From: Chitinibacter fontanus
GTDB lineage: Bacteria > Pseudomonadota > Gammaproteobacteria > Burkholderiales > Chitinibacteraceae
Direction of reading: 5' to 3'
Length of the DNA: 64,000 nt
NCBI RefSeq assembly: GCF_013423785.1
Contig: NZ_CP058952.1
Location: 1,364,001-1,428,000, forward strand
The notes beneath the pieces are model-generated. The model saw only the letters and a list, made by a program, of their open reading frames with translations. It ran no database searches and had not been told where the DNA came from. Both the position numbers and the translations under genes were made by a program. Of this stretch, positions 1-10,100 are shown piece after piece; position 1 is the stretch's first letter; each line of letters begins with the position of its first letter.

Positions 1-1
1 A

Positions 2-484
2 GGATTTGACAAGGAAACGACTAGCCGCTATTTCAATAATAATTTTTATAACGATCTTGAGGGAAAAATTATCGCATTTTTGAAAACTTATCCTGAGCAA
101 GGCAGGAGGGTCCTTAATACTTGGCGCGGGAATTATGAAAAAAACAGATCCGGTTTAGCTATTGCAGACCAGCAAGAGCAAGAGGTTTGGAAAGAATTTC
201 TACTCGCAATTGGTGCGCAAGGAACATATCAATCAATCCGAACAACAGATATTAATGTCTGCACTCCTCATGAAACCTTATTCAGAGGCCCAAGATATCC
301 AAGTCAGATACGTGAGCGCCGTATCACAAAATTTGCGCCTGTCATTCTAGCGATTTTTCATCCTCATCAAGACAAAATTCCGGCTTCTAGATCTCTAGCC
401 CAACAAGAGTTACATCATATCCTCGCATTAACTATTATTCACAACCATCTTTATCAAATTTCCCCATTGCCTCAAAACATTTAA
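2..484 (+). CDS. Hypothetical protein, 3' part (runs off the window edge)
   Basis: An open frame enters from the left edge and ends with TAA at 482-484, giving at least 160 residues. No ATG is needed inside the window: the frame is open from base 2, so this is the 3' end of a longer gene. The C-terminus is rich in His, Gln and Ile and holds one moderately hydrophobic stretch, with no signal peptide or motif that I recognise. The stop codon sits inside the loop of an inverted repeat that could serve as its terminator. Convergent with the next gene. Family unknown. Confidence 0.55.
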   Translation, partial: GFDKETTSRYFNNNFYNDLEGKIIAFLKTYPEQGRRVLNTWRGNYEKNRSGLAIADQQEQEVWKEFLLAIGAQGTYQSIRTTDINVCTPHETLFRGPRYPSQIRERRITKFAPVILAIFHPHQDKIPASRSLAQQELHHILALTIIHNHLYQISPLPQNI

Positions 485-493
485 GCAATGGGG
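462..493 (+). terminator. Inverted repeat at the gene end, possible terminator
   Basis: CCCCATTGC (462-470) pairs with GCAATGGGG (485-493) around a 14-base loop that contains the stop codon of the edge gene. The downstream T-run is poor (ATTTGG), so it may be a weak or bidirectional terminator between two convergent genes. Confidence 0.45.
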
Positions 494-510
494 ATTTGGA
501 CTGTCAAAAA

Positions 511-1185
511 CTAGCAAATTACTTTACTCACAACACCAGTCTTTTTGGAGCGATCTAGTAGGTTCACAATACTTTTAAAATGCAACTCGATCGCTGAATC
601 AGGCTCTTGGCCAAGCTTTTGCACAAGCTTTTCAAGACTATCACTCGCAATGTTGAGTAAATGGTGGCCTTTATGCATCGTTGATACTTCGATTTTCTTT
701 TTATCAAAGAAAACAGATACGACCCTCACCTTTTCAACAAAGTCCAGCTCCTCGGCTACTGCACAGTTTACTTTTGGTAATGTTTCTATTTTGATTTCAT
801 TGAAGTCACGCGGCTCTTTATTCTTCATTTGGAGTAGAAGCATATCCTTGACTGGCTTTGGTATATTTTCATCATCTATGGGCTCACCGGCAACCAACTT
901 CTCATGAACCGCGATGCTTTGCTCTTTTACGTCGTTCAAAATTTGAATTGGAGGCTTTTCAATTACCCCTCCTCCCTTTAGAACGGGTTCTACTGCAAAA
1001 ACCATCCTGAATTCATTCTCATTTGCACATACATCTGTGTGAATGACATTGAACGTACTCGAGACAAAATCATTAGTAAATTTCAGTTGCTTCTGCAGTT
1101 CCTTGCATTCAACTGTAACCCCCTTACCATCGGGAGATTTACCAATATTCAACTCTAACGTATGTTCGATTAATTGTTGAGTCAT
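511..1185 (-). CDS. Hypothetical cytoplasmic protein, 224 aa
   Basis: Complete frame with a good ribosome site (AAAGGA about 9 bases before the ATG at 1185). The product has no signal peptide or membrane segment and mixes acidic and basic residues. It contains a proline/glycine-rich stretch near residues 68-80 and ends in Cys. I do not recognise the family. It stands alone: convergent with the edge gene and followed upstream by IS debris. Codon use looks like that of the neighbouring AT-rich genes. It could belong to the toxin region or to the edge gene's locus; nothing in the sequence decides. Confidence 0.55.
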   Translation of the reverse strand: MTQQLIEHTLELNIGKSPDGKGVTVECKELQKQLKFTNDFVSSTFNVIHTDVCANENEFRMVFAVEPVLKGGGVIEKPPIQILNDVKEQSIAVHEKLVAGEPIDDENIPKPVKDMLLLQMKNKEPRDFNEIKIETLPKVNCAVAEELDFVEKVRVVSVFFDKKKIEVSTMHKGHHLLNIASDSLEKLVQKLGQEPDSAIELHFKSIVNLLDRSKKTGVVSKVIC

Positions 1186-1373
1186 TTTGACAATCCTTTC
1201 AGTTAGAAAATAAAAATGTGTAGATGCATCAGCAGCTCATCACTAACAATACGTCTACGTAGCTATTTTTAAATGGATTACTTAAAAGGAGAAGGGGAAA
1301 CGAGCAGAAATTTGGTATAAAACGCCCAAATCATCACATAAACTTAAAAAGACTCTTTTTAGAATTCCTACAC

Positions 1374-1427
1374 TGTTGTCGCCGACCGAAAATTGACCCA
1401 CGGGTCAGATTTCAATCGGCGCGAACA
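1374..1427. mobile_element. Fused IS21-type ends, MITE-like 54 bp relic
   Basis: TGTTGTCGCCGACCG at 1374 matches, in reverse complement, the right end of the intact IS21 element at 42488-45081. The following CGGGTCAGATTTCAATC to GCGAACA (ends 1427) matches the reverse complement of its left end. The two ends abut with no transposase between them, so this is an internally deleted copy with both terminal repeats. It lies directly against the IS5-like transposase remnant. Confidence 0.7.
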
Positions 1428-1760
1428 ACAATGCCATTGCAGCTCGCGGAGCGGCTGCAATCTTTCCCACGCGGGAGAACGCATAGTTTTTTTGGCCAGA
1501 AAATACCGCGGATGCACAAGCTCGAAATGCGATTTTGCATGCGACCAAATACTTGGGTATAGCCATCTGGAAAAAGTGGTCGGGCTACCATCGGCGCAGC
1601 TTGGTGGAAACGAAAATGCGATGTTTCAAATTACTCGGTGAACGAGTGATGGCGCGGGACTTTGATCGTCAGGTAACGGAGTTGCAAGTGCCTGAAGCGA
1701 TCCTAAATCGCTTCAGGTAACTGGGTACACCGACGACGGTGTGTTCGGAATAAATCCGTC
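1428..1760 (+). pseudogene. IS5-family transposase, C-terminal remnant
   Basis: A single frame reads through an in-frame TAG (about 1487) and then gives a stretch containing WKKWSGYHRRSLVETKMR and LLGERVMARDFDRQV, which is the typical C-terminal end of IS5-type DDE transposases, up to the TAA at 1718-1720. The N-terminal two thirds are missing and the 5' junction is the IS21-type relic. The bases after the stop, to roughly 1760, still resemble the IS tail. From 1760 to 1907 I see no gene. Non-functional. Confidence 0.75.
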
Positions 1761-1907
1761 TGGAGTTTGGGTTAATTCGTCTTCAAGCTGATTTGTACAA
1801 CAAAGCCATTTTGAGCAGTAAGCCATAGTCAAAGACCGCTTACGATTAAGCTCCTCCAGACCTTAACTTTGCCCTGCCCTTATAAAGATCACAACTAGCA
1901 TTCAGAC

Positions 1908-4055
1908 TTAAGCCATCTGCATTGCATGAAGCCTTGCATAGTAACCATCGGGTTTGCTAACAAGTTCTTGGTGCGGGCCTTCTTCAACAATTTGTCCTCG
2001 GTCCATAGCAATAATCCGGTTTGAATTCCGCACTGCGGACAGTCTATGCGCAATAATAAGTACAGTACGTCCCGAACAAATTGCTTTCATGTTGTTTTGA
2101 ATGATTCGCTCCGACTCATAATCAAGCGCACTAGTCGCTTCATCAAAAATTAAAATCCGAGGATTTGTTACTAGCGCTCGAGCGATCGCAACTCGTTGAC
2201 GCTGCCCGCCAGATAAACCGGTGCCGTGTTCGCCAACATGGGTGTCATAACCTTCAGGCAACTCAACGATAAACTCATGAGCTCCAGCAAGTTTGGCTGC
2301 ATAAATCACACGATCCATGCTCATACCGGGATCTGCCAATGCGATGTTGTCGCGAATACTTCGGTTGAACAACAAGTTCTCTTGCAAGACCACGCCAATT
2401 TGTCGACGTAACCATGCGGGATCAGCGAGGCTTAAATCAACACCATCGATTAATACTCGACCACGTTCTGGTACATACAGCCTCTGTAAGAGCTTGGTGA
2501 GTGTGCTTTTGCCAGATCCAGAGCGACCAACAATTCCAATAACCTCACCAGCATTAATCTTCAAATTAATGCCGCGCAAGATTTCTGGCGCATCAGGGCG
2601 ATAGCGAAAATGAATCTGATCAAACTCGATATGACCTTGAATGGGAGGAAGTTGTGCTCGATTCTGGTTGATTTCAGTGCGAGTATTCAGAATATCGCCG
2701 AGACGCTGCATCGAAATGCCCACCTGCTGAAAATCTTGCCACAGTTGCGCCAAGCGCATCACAGGACTTGCTACTCGACCCGCGAGCATATTAAAGGCAA
2801 TCAACTGACCGACAGTCAGATCTCCTTCGATGACTAACTTGGCTCCGATCCACATGGTTGCAATCACAACGACTTTTTGAATCAGGTTGACGCCTTGGCT
2901 ACCGATATTTGCCAGTTGTGTCACTTTGAACCCAGCAGCAACATAACCCGCTAATTGATTATCCCAACGACGCGTTACCTGTGGCTCAACAGCCATGGAC
3001 TTAATGGTTTCTACCCCATTGATCGTTTCGACTAAAAACGATTGATTTTCTGCGCCGCGTGCGAATTTTTCATCTAGTCGGACTTTCAAAATTGGTGTGA
3101 TAAGAACGGAGAGCAACACATAACAAGGCAAAGACAACACAACAATCAGAGTCAACCAACCGCTGTAGTAAAACATGACGGCCAAAAAAACGACAGAAAA
3201 GACAAGATCTAATACCGATGTAAGTGCCTGACCGGTGAGGAAGTTGCGAATATTTTCCAATTCACGTACGCGAGCAACGGAATCACCGACTCGTCGAGCT
3301 TGAAAATACGCTAAAGGCAGTGCGAGTAAATGCCTAAATAATTTTGCGCCCAACTCCACATCGATACGGTTTGTTGTATGGGAGAACACATAGGTGCGTA
3401 ATGCCGTCATCCCAACTTCAAAGACTGAAATTACCAACAAACCAAGCGCCAAGACATCGAGCGTGGTCAAACCACGATGAACCAGCACTTTGTCCATGAT
3501 GACCTGAAAAAACAGTGGCGTTGCTAAACCAATGAGTTGCAAGACAAACGATACGAGTAAAACTTCCCCAAGCAGCTTGCGATATTTAACAATTGCGGGA
3601 ATAAACCAAGAGAAGTCAAAACGCGCAAGATCACCAGCTAAACTAGCACGTGACGTAAACAGGATCAGACGAGCAGACCATTTGGTTAGCCATTCATCTT
3701 TGCTGATTTTTTGCGGGCGACCAAATAAGGGATCCTGGATAAGAATCTCATTCCCTTCGATTTTTGCGAGGATAACCCATCCTCCTTCGATGGTCTTTGC
3801 CATTGCGGGTAAAGGGGTTCGTTCTAATCGATCAAAATGGGTATCGACTGCTTTGACTTTAAGTCCGGATTTTTTTGCTGCCAATAGAACATCGGATTCA
3901 GTGAGAGTACCCTGATCACTCGCATACTCATGCTTTATCTGCTCAGGTTCAATTGCAATTTGATGATATCGCGCCAGCATGACCAAGCAAGCCAAGGCAG
4001 AATCAATTGGTTGTTCATTCCCCCCCAAGTCGGGCGGGATGGTATTTGCATTCAT
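1908..4055 (-). CDS. RTX toxin ABC exporter (HlyB-type)
   Basis: A 715-residue type I secretion ABC transporter of the HlyB/RtxB class, usual length for the family. Residues 1-140 form a C39 peptidase-like domain that lacks the catalytic Cys near the start, as in HlyB, so it should bind rather than cleave the substrate. Residues about 150-440 hold six membrane helices. The nucleotide-binding domain shows Walker [10 protein letters not shown] (about 507-515), signature [15 protein letters not shown] (about 613), Walker [13 protein letters not shown] (about 637) and H-loop AHRLS. It is the last gene of the operon, separated from the RTX gene by a terminator, so it is probably made at a lower level than the toxin. 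It would couple ATP hydrolysis to export of the upstream RTX protein together with the HlyD-like adaptor and an outer-membrane TolC not encoded here. Confidence 0.93.
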   Translation of the reverse strand: MNANTIPPDLGGNEQPIDSALACLVMLARYHQIAIEPEQIKHEYASDQGTLTESDVLLAAKKSGLKVKAVDTHFDRLERTPLPAMAKTIEGGWVILAKIEGNEILIQDPLFGRPQKISKDEWLTKWSARLILFTSRASLAGDLARFDFSWFIPAIVKYRKLLGEVLLVSFVLQLIGLATPLFFQVIMDKVLVHRGLTTLDVLALGLLVISVFEVGMTALRTYVFSHTTNRIDVELGAKLFRHLLALPLAYFQARRVGDSVARVRELENIRNFLTGQALTSVLDLVFSVVFLAVMFYYSGWLTLIVVLSLPCYVLLSVLITPILKVRLDEKFARGAENQSFLVETINGVETIKSMAVEPQVTRRWDNQLAGYVAAGFKVTQLANIGSQGVNLIQKVVVIATMWIGAKLVIEGDLTVGQLIAFNMLAGRVASPVMRLAQLWQDFQQVGISMQRLGDILNTRTEINQNRAQLPPIQGHIEFDQIHFRYRPDAPEILRGINLKINAGEVIGIVGRSGSGKSTLTKLLQRLYVPERGRVLIDGVDLSLADPAWLRRQIGVVLQENLLFNRSIRDNIALADPGMSMDRVIYAAKLAGAHEFIVELPEGYDTHVGEHGTGLSGGQRQRVAIARALVTNPRILIFDEATSALDYESERIIQNNMKAICSGRTVLIIAHRLSAVRNSNRIIAMDRGQIVEEGPHQELVSKPDGYYARLHAMQMA

Positions 4056-4065
4056 AATTCAACTC

Positions 4066-4102
4066 AAAAAAATATATCCGCCCCCTGTTCGGAGGGCGGA
4101 TA
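4066..4102 (-). terminator. Intrinsic terminator between RTX gene and exporter
   Basis: On the minus strand TATCCGCCC (4102-4094) pairs with GGGCGGATA (4083-4075), followed by ATTTTTTTG. It lies in the 68-base gap between the toxin stop and the exporter start. Partial read-through here would reduce transporter expression relative to toxin, as is known for hly operons. Confidence 0.8.
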
Positions 4103-4123
4103 CAAGTTGTGGCTTCGCCTATC

Positions 4124-7100
4124 TTAGTGCCAGTTTGCAGCCAGTACCGGCTGTAGCTGCTCACGATACTGATCAGGAAGAGCGGTTTCTGCAGAGGATG
4201 GCGGCGCCATTCCTGCCATTGCAGACACCAAGGCGTCTACTTGGGTATTGAGCAACGTTTTCCCATCTGCTGTTTTAATTTGCTCAATTTGATGGCTAAT
4301 GTACCAATCCTTGATCACCACTTGGCCATCGCCACCAATGACGTCGATTTCCAGATTGTTCCCCGTTCGTTTGAACCACAACTCATCGGATTTAATACCT
4401 TCCATGTTCAAGTTATCGTTCCCACCCCAATCAAGGATCTGATCACGACCATCACCACGAGCATAGTGATAAGTATCGCCTTCCCAGTCGGCCACGATGA
4501 TGTCATTACCTTTGCCGCCGCGGATATCATTACCTCCACCACTAGCATAAATGTCATCATCACCATCACCACCATCGATGATATCGGCGCCGAATTGCGC
4601 CCGGATGATGTCGTTCCCTGCGCCTCCCAAGAGCGTGTTATTTCCACCCCGTCCATCGATGTAATCATTGCCAGTGCCACCGTTGATGAAGTCGTCGCCC
4701 CAATCACCAGTTAACGTGTCATTACCAGCACCAGCAATAATTCGATCTTTACCACCCATGCCTTGAATCACATCATTGCCATTAGTGCCAATGAGCGTTT
4801 CATCGCGCCAATCACCGTTTTTGGTAATTCCTGGATGTAATGGCATAACCAGCTTGAATACATCATCAGCATGCAGCCCGTAACGATCTGTCGCTCGCAC
4901 ATTAATGTCCCAGTTACCCAGAATTTCAGGGTCAATATCAGCGTGGAATTGGCCTTTTGTTGCATCAAACTTGAGCCAAGTTGGCAATGCAGAACCATCC
5001 GCCAACGTTGCTGATAGCGTGAGAACATCGCCGGCATCTGGATCGATGAAGGTTCCATTTGGCACACTAACATCGATTGGCCCAGGCGAGACAAAGCTCA
5101 CATCAGCCAATGGATTCACCAATTTTGGAGGGCGATTAATTAATTCAGCCAGATTGCGGACTGTGCCATCTGCAAATTCCACTTTGGCAGTAGGTAGAGT
5201 CTGCTCAGCGGAGTAAGGATCGTAATTCATTTGAATTGTATCTCCCGCAACTCCGTAATGAATCAGCAAACTATTTGGTGCATATTCAAATGAAAGGCTA
5301 CTTAAAGTAATGCCCGATCCAAATCGCAGCGTATTGATACCGCCAGAACCATTCTCTTGTGTATCGCTCACCGTGTCGTGACCATCACCTTGATCAAACA
5401 GGAATACATCGTTACCTAGACCACCAATGAGGACATCATTGCCAGCCCCACCGCGCAATGTGTCATCACCAGCACGGCCATCCAGTGTATTTGCACCAGA
5501 ATTCCCAACCAGCAGATTTGCTGAAGTATTACCCGTCCCAGAAATATTCCCTCCCTCTACCAAGGTGAGGTTTTCAATATTGCTGGTTAAGGTAAAGGTT
5601 GCACTAGCGATAACAGAGTCGGTCCCTTCGTTGGTAAATTCGGTGACGGTGTCATTACTGTTGTCGACATAGTAAAGATCATTTCCTTTACCACCGTACA
5701 TACGATCTGCACCCAACAAGCCGTTCAAGATGTTGTCGCCATCATTACCAACTAAGCGGTTATCCAGCGCATTCCCTGTTGCCGTCAGATTGTCTTTACC
5801 TAACAGAGTTAAGTTCTCAACATTTTCACCCAGCGTATAACTCAGATTAGTGCGAACAGTGTCATCCCCTGCATTGGCTGATTCAATAACGACATCGCCG
5901 ACATTATCAACGATATAAATGTCATTACCTAAGCCGCCATCCATTTCATCGGCACCTTCACCACCATCTAATTGGTCATTACCGTCTTGACCATATAGCC
6001 AGTCTTTGTCATCACCACCAGCTAATTGGTCATCACCAACGCCTCCAAGTAATGCATCATTCCCAGCTTCACCAAAGAGAATATCGTCACCTTCGCGTCC
6101 GTCCAGCACATCATTACCCCAGCCGCCGGAGACAAAGTCATCGCCTTCGCCTGCAAAGACCAAATCATTTCCACCTTCAGCGTAGATTTGGTCATTCCCG
6201 GTATTACCGAAGACCATGTCATTACCAAGGCCAGCGTAGATCACATCGTTGCCTTCACCACCATCAACAAAGTCGTTATCTGCGCCGCTATAGATCACAT
6301 CATTGCCAGCCTCACCCAAGATGGCATCATTGCCCACATCGTCATAGATGAAGTCATCACCAGCCCCTGCTTTGACAATACTATTGCCTTTACTAGCGAG
6401 GAGAATGTCGTCGCCACTCGTACCCTGTGTTTCGGTGCCAGATGGACTGAATGGTGATGTAGGTACAACTGTTGTTGAACCATCCACATTGGGGACTTGA
6501 ACCTCAGGACGAGTGGCTAGCGTCACGTCACCTGCCTTGATCACATGACCATCGCTAAATGTCACATCAATTTGGCCATGAACCGTATTGCCATCTTTTA
6601 CAAACGATTTGCCATCGCTCTTAAGCGCAATTGATGTAATACCAAACGAGTCTAGCGAGCGGAATTCGCCCGCGTCTGAAACCCCGTTTTGATTTGCATC
6701 GACCCAAACGCCCAACTTACTCCAACGTTCATCTAAGTTAGATAACAGGCCATCGCCATTACTATCGAAGCCTTGCAACCCTTCAAGGTCTGTTTGAGCG
6801 CCAGATTTGTAGCCCACAAATGACAACTCGTCTGCACGATCAATTTTACCGTTGCCATCCGCATCAAACGCCAAGAAACCATCGCCATCTTTGAGCCATG
6901 AAATCCGATCACGCCAACCATCACCATTAATGTCGAAAAACACGTTACTGTCATCAACATGAGTAAAACTCAAACCGTCACCGTTTAAATCAAGTGCAAT
7001 CGGTTTTTTACCGCCGCCATCTTTAGGTGTTGGCGGAGGACCGAAATGCGTCACCTGGATAGTTTTTTCAGTCCATGCTCCTGATGGATCAATCACTCTG

Positions 7101-10100
7101 ACTTTAAACGCATCTGCGTTTTGTTGATTCAGAGGACTCATTTCAGTAATACGATGCGTCGATCCTTCAACCCCTGTGTGACCCCAATACTGATAATGCC
7201 CAGTAACAGGATCGAGTTCTACTTCCCCCCAATTAGGCTGAGCTAAGATTTCATAACGTAGTTCAGAAGGTGAATTATCAATATCCGCGCCACTCAACCA
7301 GCCAGAATTGGCATCTGCCGAGCTAATAGGTTGGTTATGTTCCGTAACTGTATAAACAGGATTACCGCCTTGCGAACCTTGGTATTGCACAGTAGTTTCA
7401 GTCCACGGAGCATAAATTGGAGTGACACTTTGTACGGATGCATTGGCAGAATTAATCGATGGAATCGATGTCGTTCTGAGATATTGTGTACCGCCACGCC
7501 CTGCAATAACGACATCCCAACCATAGATAGGACGATCTGGATCATCCTGAACAGTTAATGTCGGGGCATCATTTACCCCCTGTACGGTCACCAAGACCGG
7601 TACTGAAGTTTTGGTTCCGTCTGGAGACTGCAAAATGTAATTGAACCCAGCTTGGTCACCGTAGTAGTTAGGGCTGGCCATAAATTCGATATCACCAGAG
7701 TCCAATAAACGCGCCGCACCGTTCTTGGCCCCCTCAACAGCAACGATTTTTGAACCTACCGGAATTTTGCGGTCATTCGCCATTAGCGTTGCGGATGATA
7801 CGTAAGCGACCATATCCTCAAAAACGGTAAAGCCATCCGCATTTGGTACAAATGAGCTCAAATCCTGAGTTGTGGTAACGACCAATGATTTTTTACCATC
7901 GCTACTCTCAACTAAAATGCCCTCTGGAATCTTAATTGCACGTGAGCCTTTAGTATCCGCTGTCAAATCGGCCGATACCATTGAACGTTCCTGACCATTA
8001 ATTTCAAACGTATTGCGCGCAAAATTGATCGAAGTAACACCCAAATCGCTGAGCTTTTTAGACTCACCGTCATCAACTACGCCATCGCTGTCTTTATCTT
8101 GCCAAACCTGCAAATATTTAAAGACAGGATCCGCTGCGGTAAGTCGCTGATCGTAATTGCTATCCCAATATCGAAGTGAAGGCACGCCTTTGAGTTCATC
8201 GGCCAATTTGGCATTCGAGAACAAATCAGTACCGGCATCTAGATAGCTTGATAAATTGCGGTCTAAGACCAGCATTGCATCACTAGAGCCAACCCAGCCT
8301 GTATGTTTTAAATATCCAGAATCATCAACATTGAATAGAACATTTGAATTTTCACGAGCGATTGTTGAAATTTGTCCATCACCATTCATATCCAATGCAA
8401 TTGGGCGGAAGCGTTGTGTATCTCCGGACGCTACCGGTGCCAGTTTACCTTCGGAGGCCGCCATTTGTTCTTCAGTCAGACCCGCTTTAGGGTCACCGGC
8501 CTGATTCTTAAGGTATACCGTGTCGACTTCATATTGCGCAGCCAAGCCATGACGCTCAATTGCATTGCGCAACAAAGCTTCTTGCAGATCGATAAAGAAC
8601 TCAGGGTCATTGGTGCTCACCCCTAGTCGCTTACCTTGGAAATCATAAACACGATCACGTGTTGCCCCAGTAACAGGGTCAAGATCATGTAAGGTGAATT
8701 TATCATCGCGATAAGTTAAAGAACCGAATCGCAATGGGATCGCGCCGATTGGCATCTCTGGATTATCGGTGCGTGCTTTTTGCACCAGATACTCCATTGT
8801 GGCTTTCAGGTTTCCCAACATGCCACCGACACGAGCATCGCCACCTGTTTCACCGACGACATTCATCCCAATTTGGCCATTGTCCCAAGTGAAGTGTCCC
8901 TCGCCCCATGCGTCTGGTACTTTCGAGGCATTAAACAAGGAGTACAACATATAGGCTACTGCAATGACTTGACCGATGACAGGCATAGGCGAAAGCGCTG
9001 CTACCATGGAGATGGCACTGACGGCTGCACCTTTAACATCGCCATTTACCAAACTCATCACGATACCCAGCGCAGGTACCACCTTACCTAAAGTAACACC
9101 CGCAATCTCACCAGCCAGTTTTACTCCCGTTTCGACTCCTGCGGCAGTGGCAAGGTTGGCATATGCGCTAGCGGTATACCCCACAAGAGAAGCACCAGAG
9201 TAGGCAACCCCGAGGTAATTTTTATCGTCGATGGCCTTTTTAAGACTGAGTACACTTCCAACTGCACCAAGGACCGCAGTAACGCCTTGGATGCCATCGA
9301 CAATTTTACTGGCATCTGCTGACTTCCCCCAGTCACTGGCTTCAATGACTGTCTTGCCAATCGTTAGCGTTGCTCGTGTTACTGCTAAGGGCTCACCTGA
9401 TTGAATTGCTTGAGCAAGCGCTAAAAATTCAGCAGTCCGGTCTAACGCATTACTAACTTGAGCGGTGGTTTTGTACTCTTTGATTTTTTCTGAAAAATGC
9501 TGCTGGGCTTCTGAATCTCCAGTAGCCATTTTTATTAAGTCTTGCTGGGAGATATCGCCATAAACCTGTTTAAATGCAGTTGCATTAATTTCATTACCAT
9601 CAATGTTAGTTATGCTGGCCTGAACAGCTTCCCCTTTATCATTCAACATAATCTGCACGCCAACGTTTTCATTATTTTTCATAATGACGTTAGTCAGTGC
9701 AACAGGCACTTGATAAGATAGATTTGGGTTTGCTGAATCTTTTACAGAGATATATTTTACAAGATATTCAGATTTAGTATTGCCGTCCCCAAAAACAGTT
9801 TGAGTAAAGCCACCATCTTTAGAAAAAGCTATATATGACAGATCCTTAGAGCCTTCATTTGCGTCCAAGCCAAGCCGCACATTATTTTCATGCTGCTCAA
9901 TGCTAAGAAACTCTTTGTTTATTCCATTCTTGTCTTTCTGGGTTATCAAAAAGCCCCCAGCAACTGGTATTTTCGTGATTTCTGTTCGTTCTTGAATAAT
10001 ACTTGTACTTCCATCAGGCAGAACTATCTCTCTAGATGTTGTACGACCAAGAATTTCAATGCCATTACTAAATTTGAAGCCTTCAAGTTTTAGCTTTGAT

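Noticed and set aside
4408..6360. Regularly spaced repeats that could suggest a CRISPR array
   Set aside because: The spacing is 27 bases without unique spacers and lies in frame in the RTX gene: these are calcium-binding nonapeptide codons.
4241..6460. Long open frames on the plus strand and second minus-strand frame opposite the RTX gene
   Set aside because: They arise from the regular GGxGxDxxx-coding repeats read in other frames; low-complexity translations, no ribosome sites.
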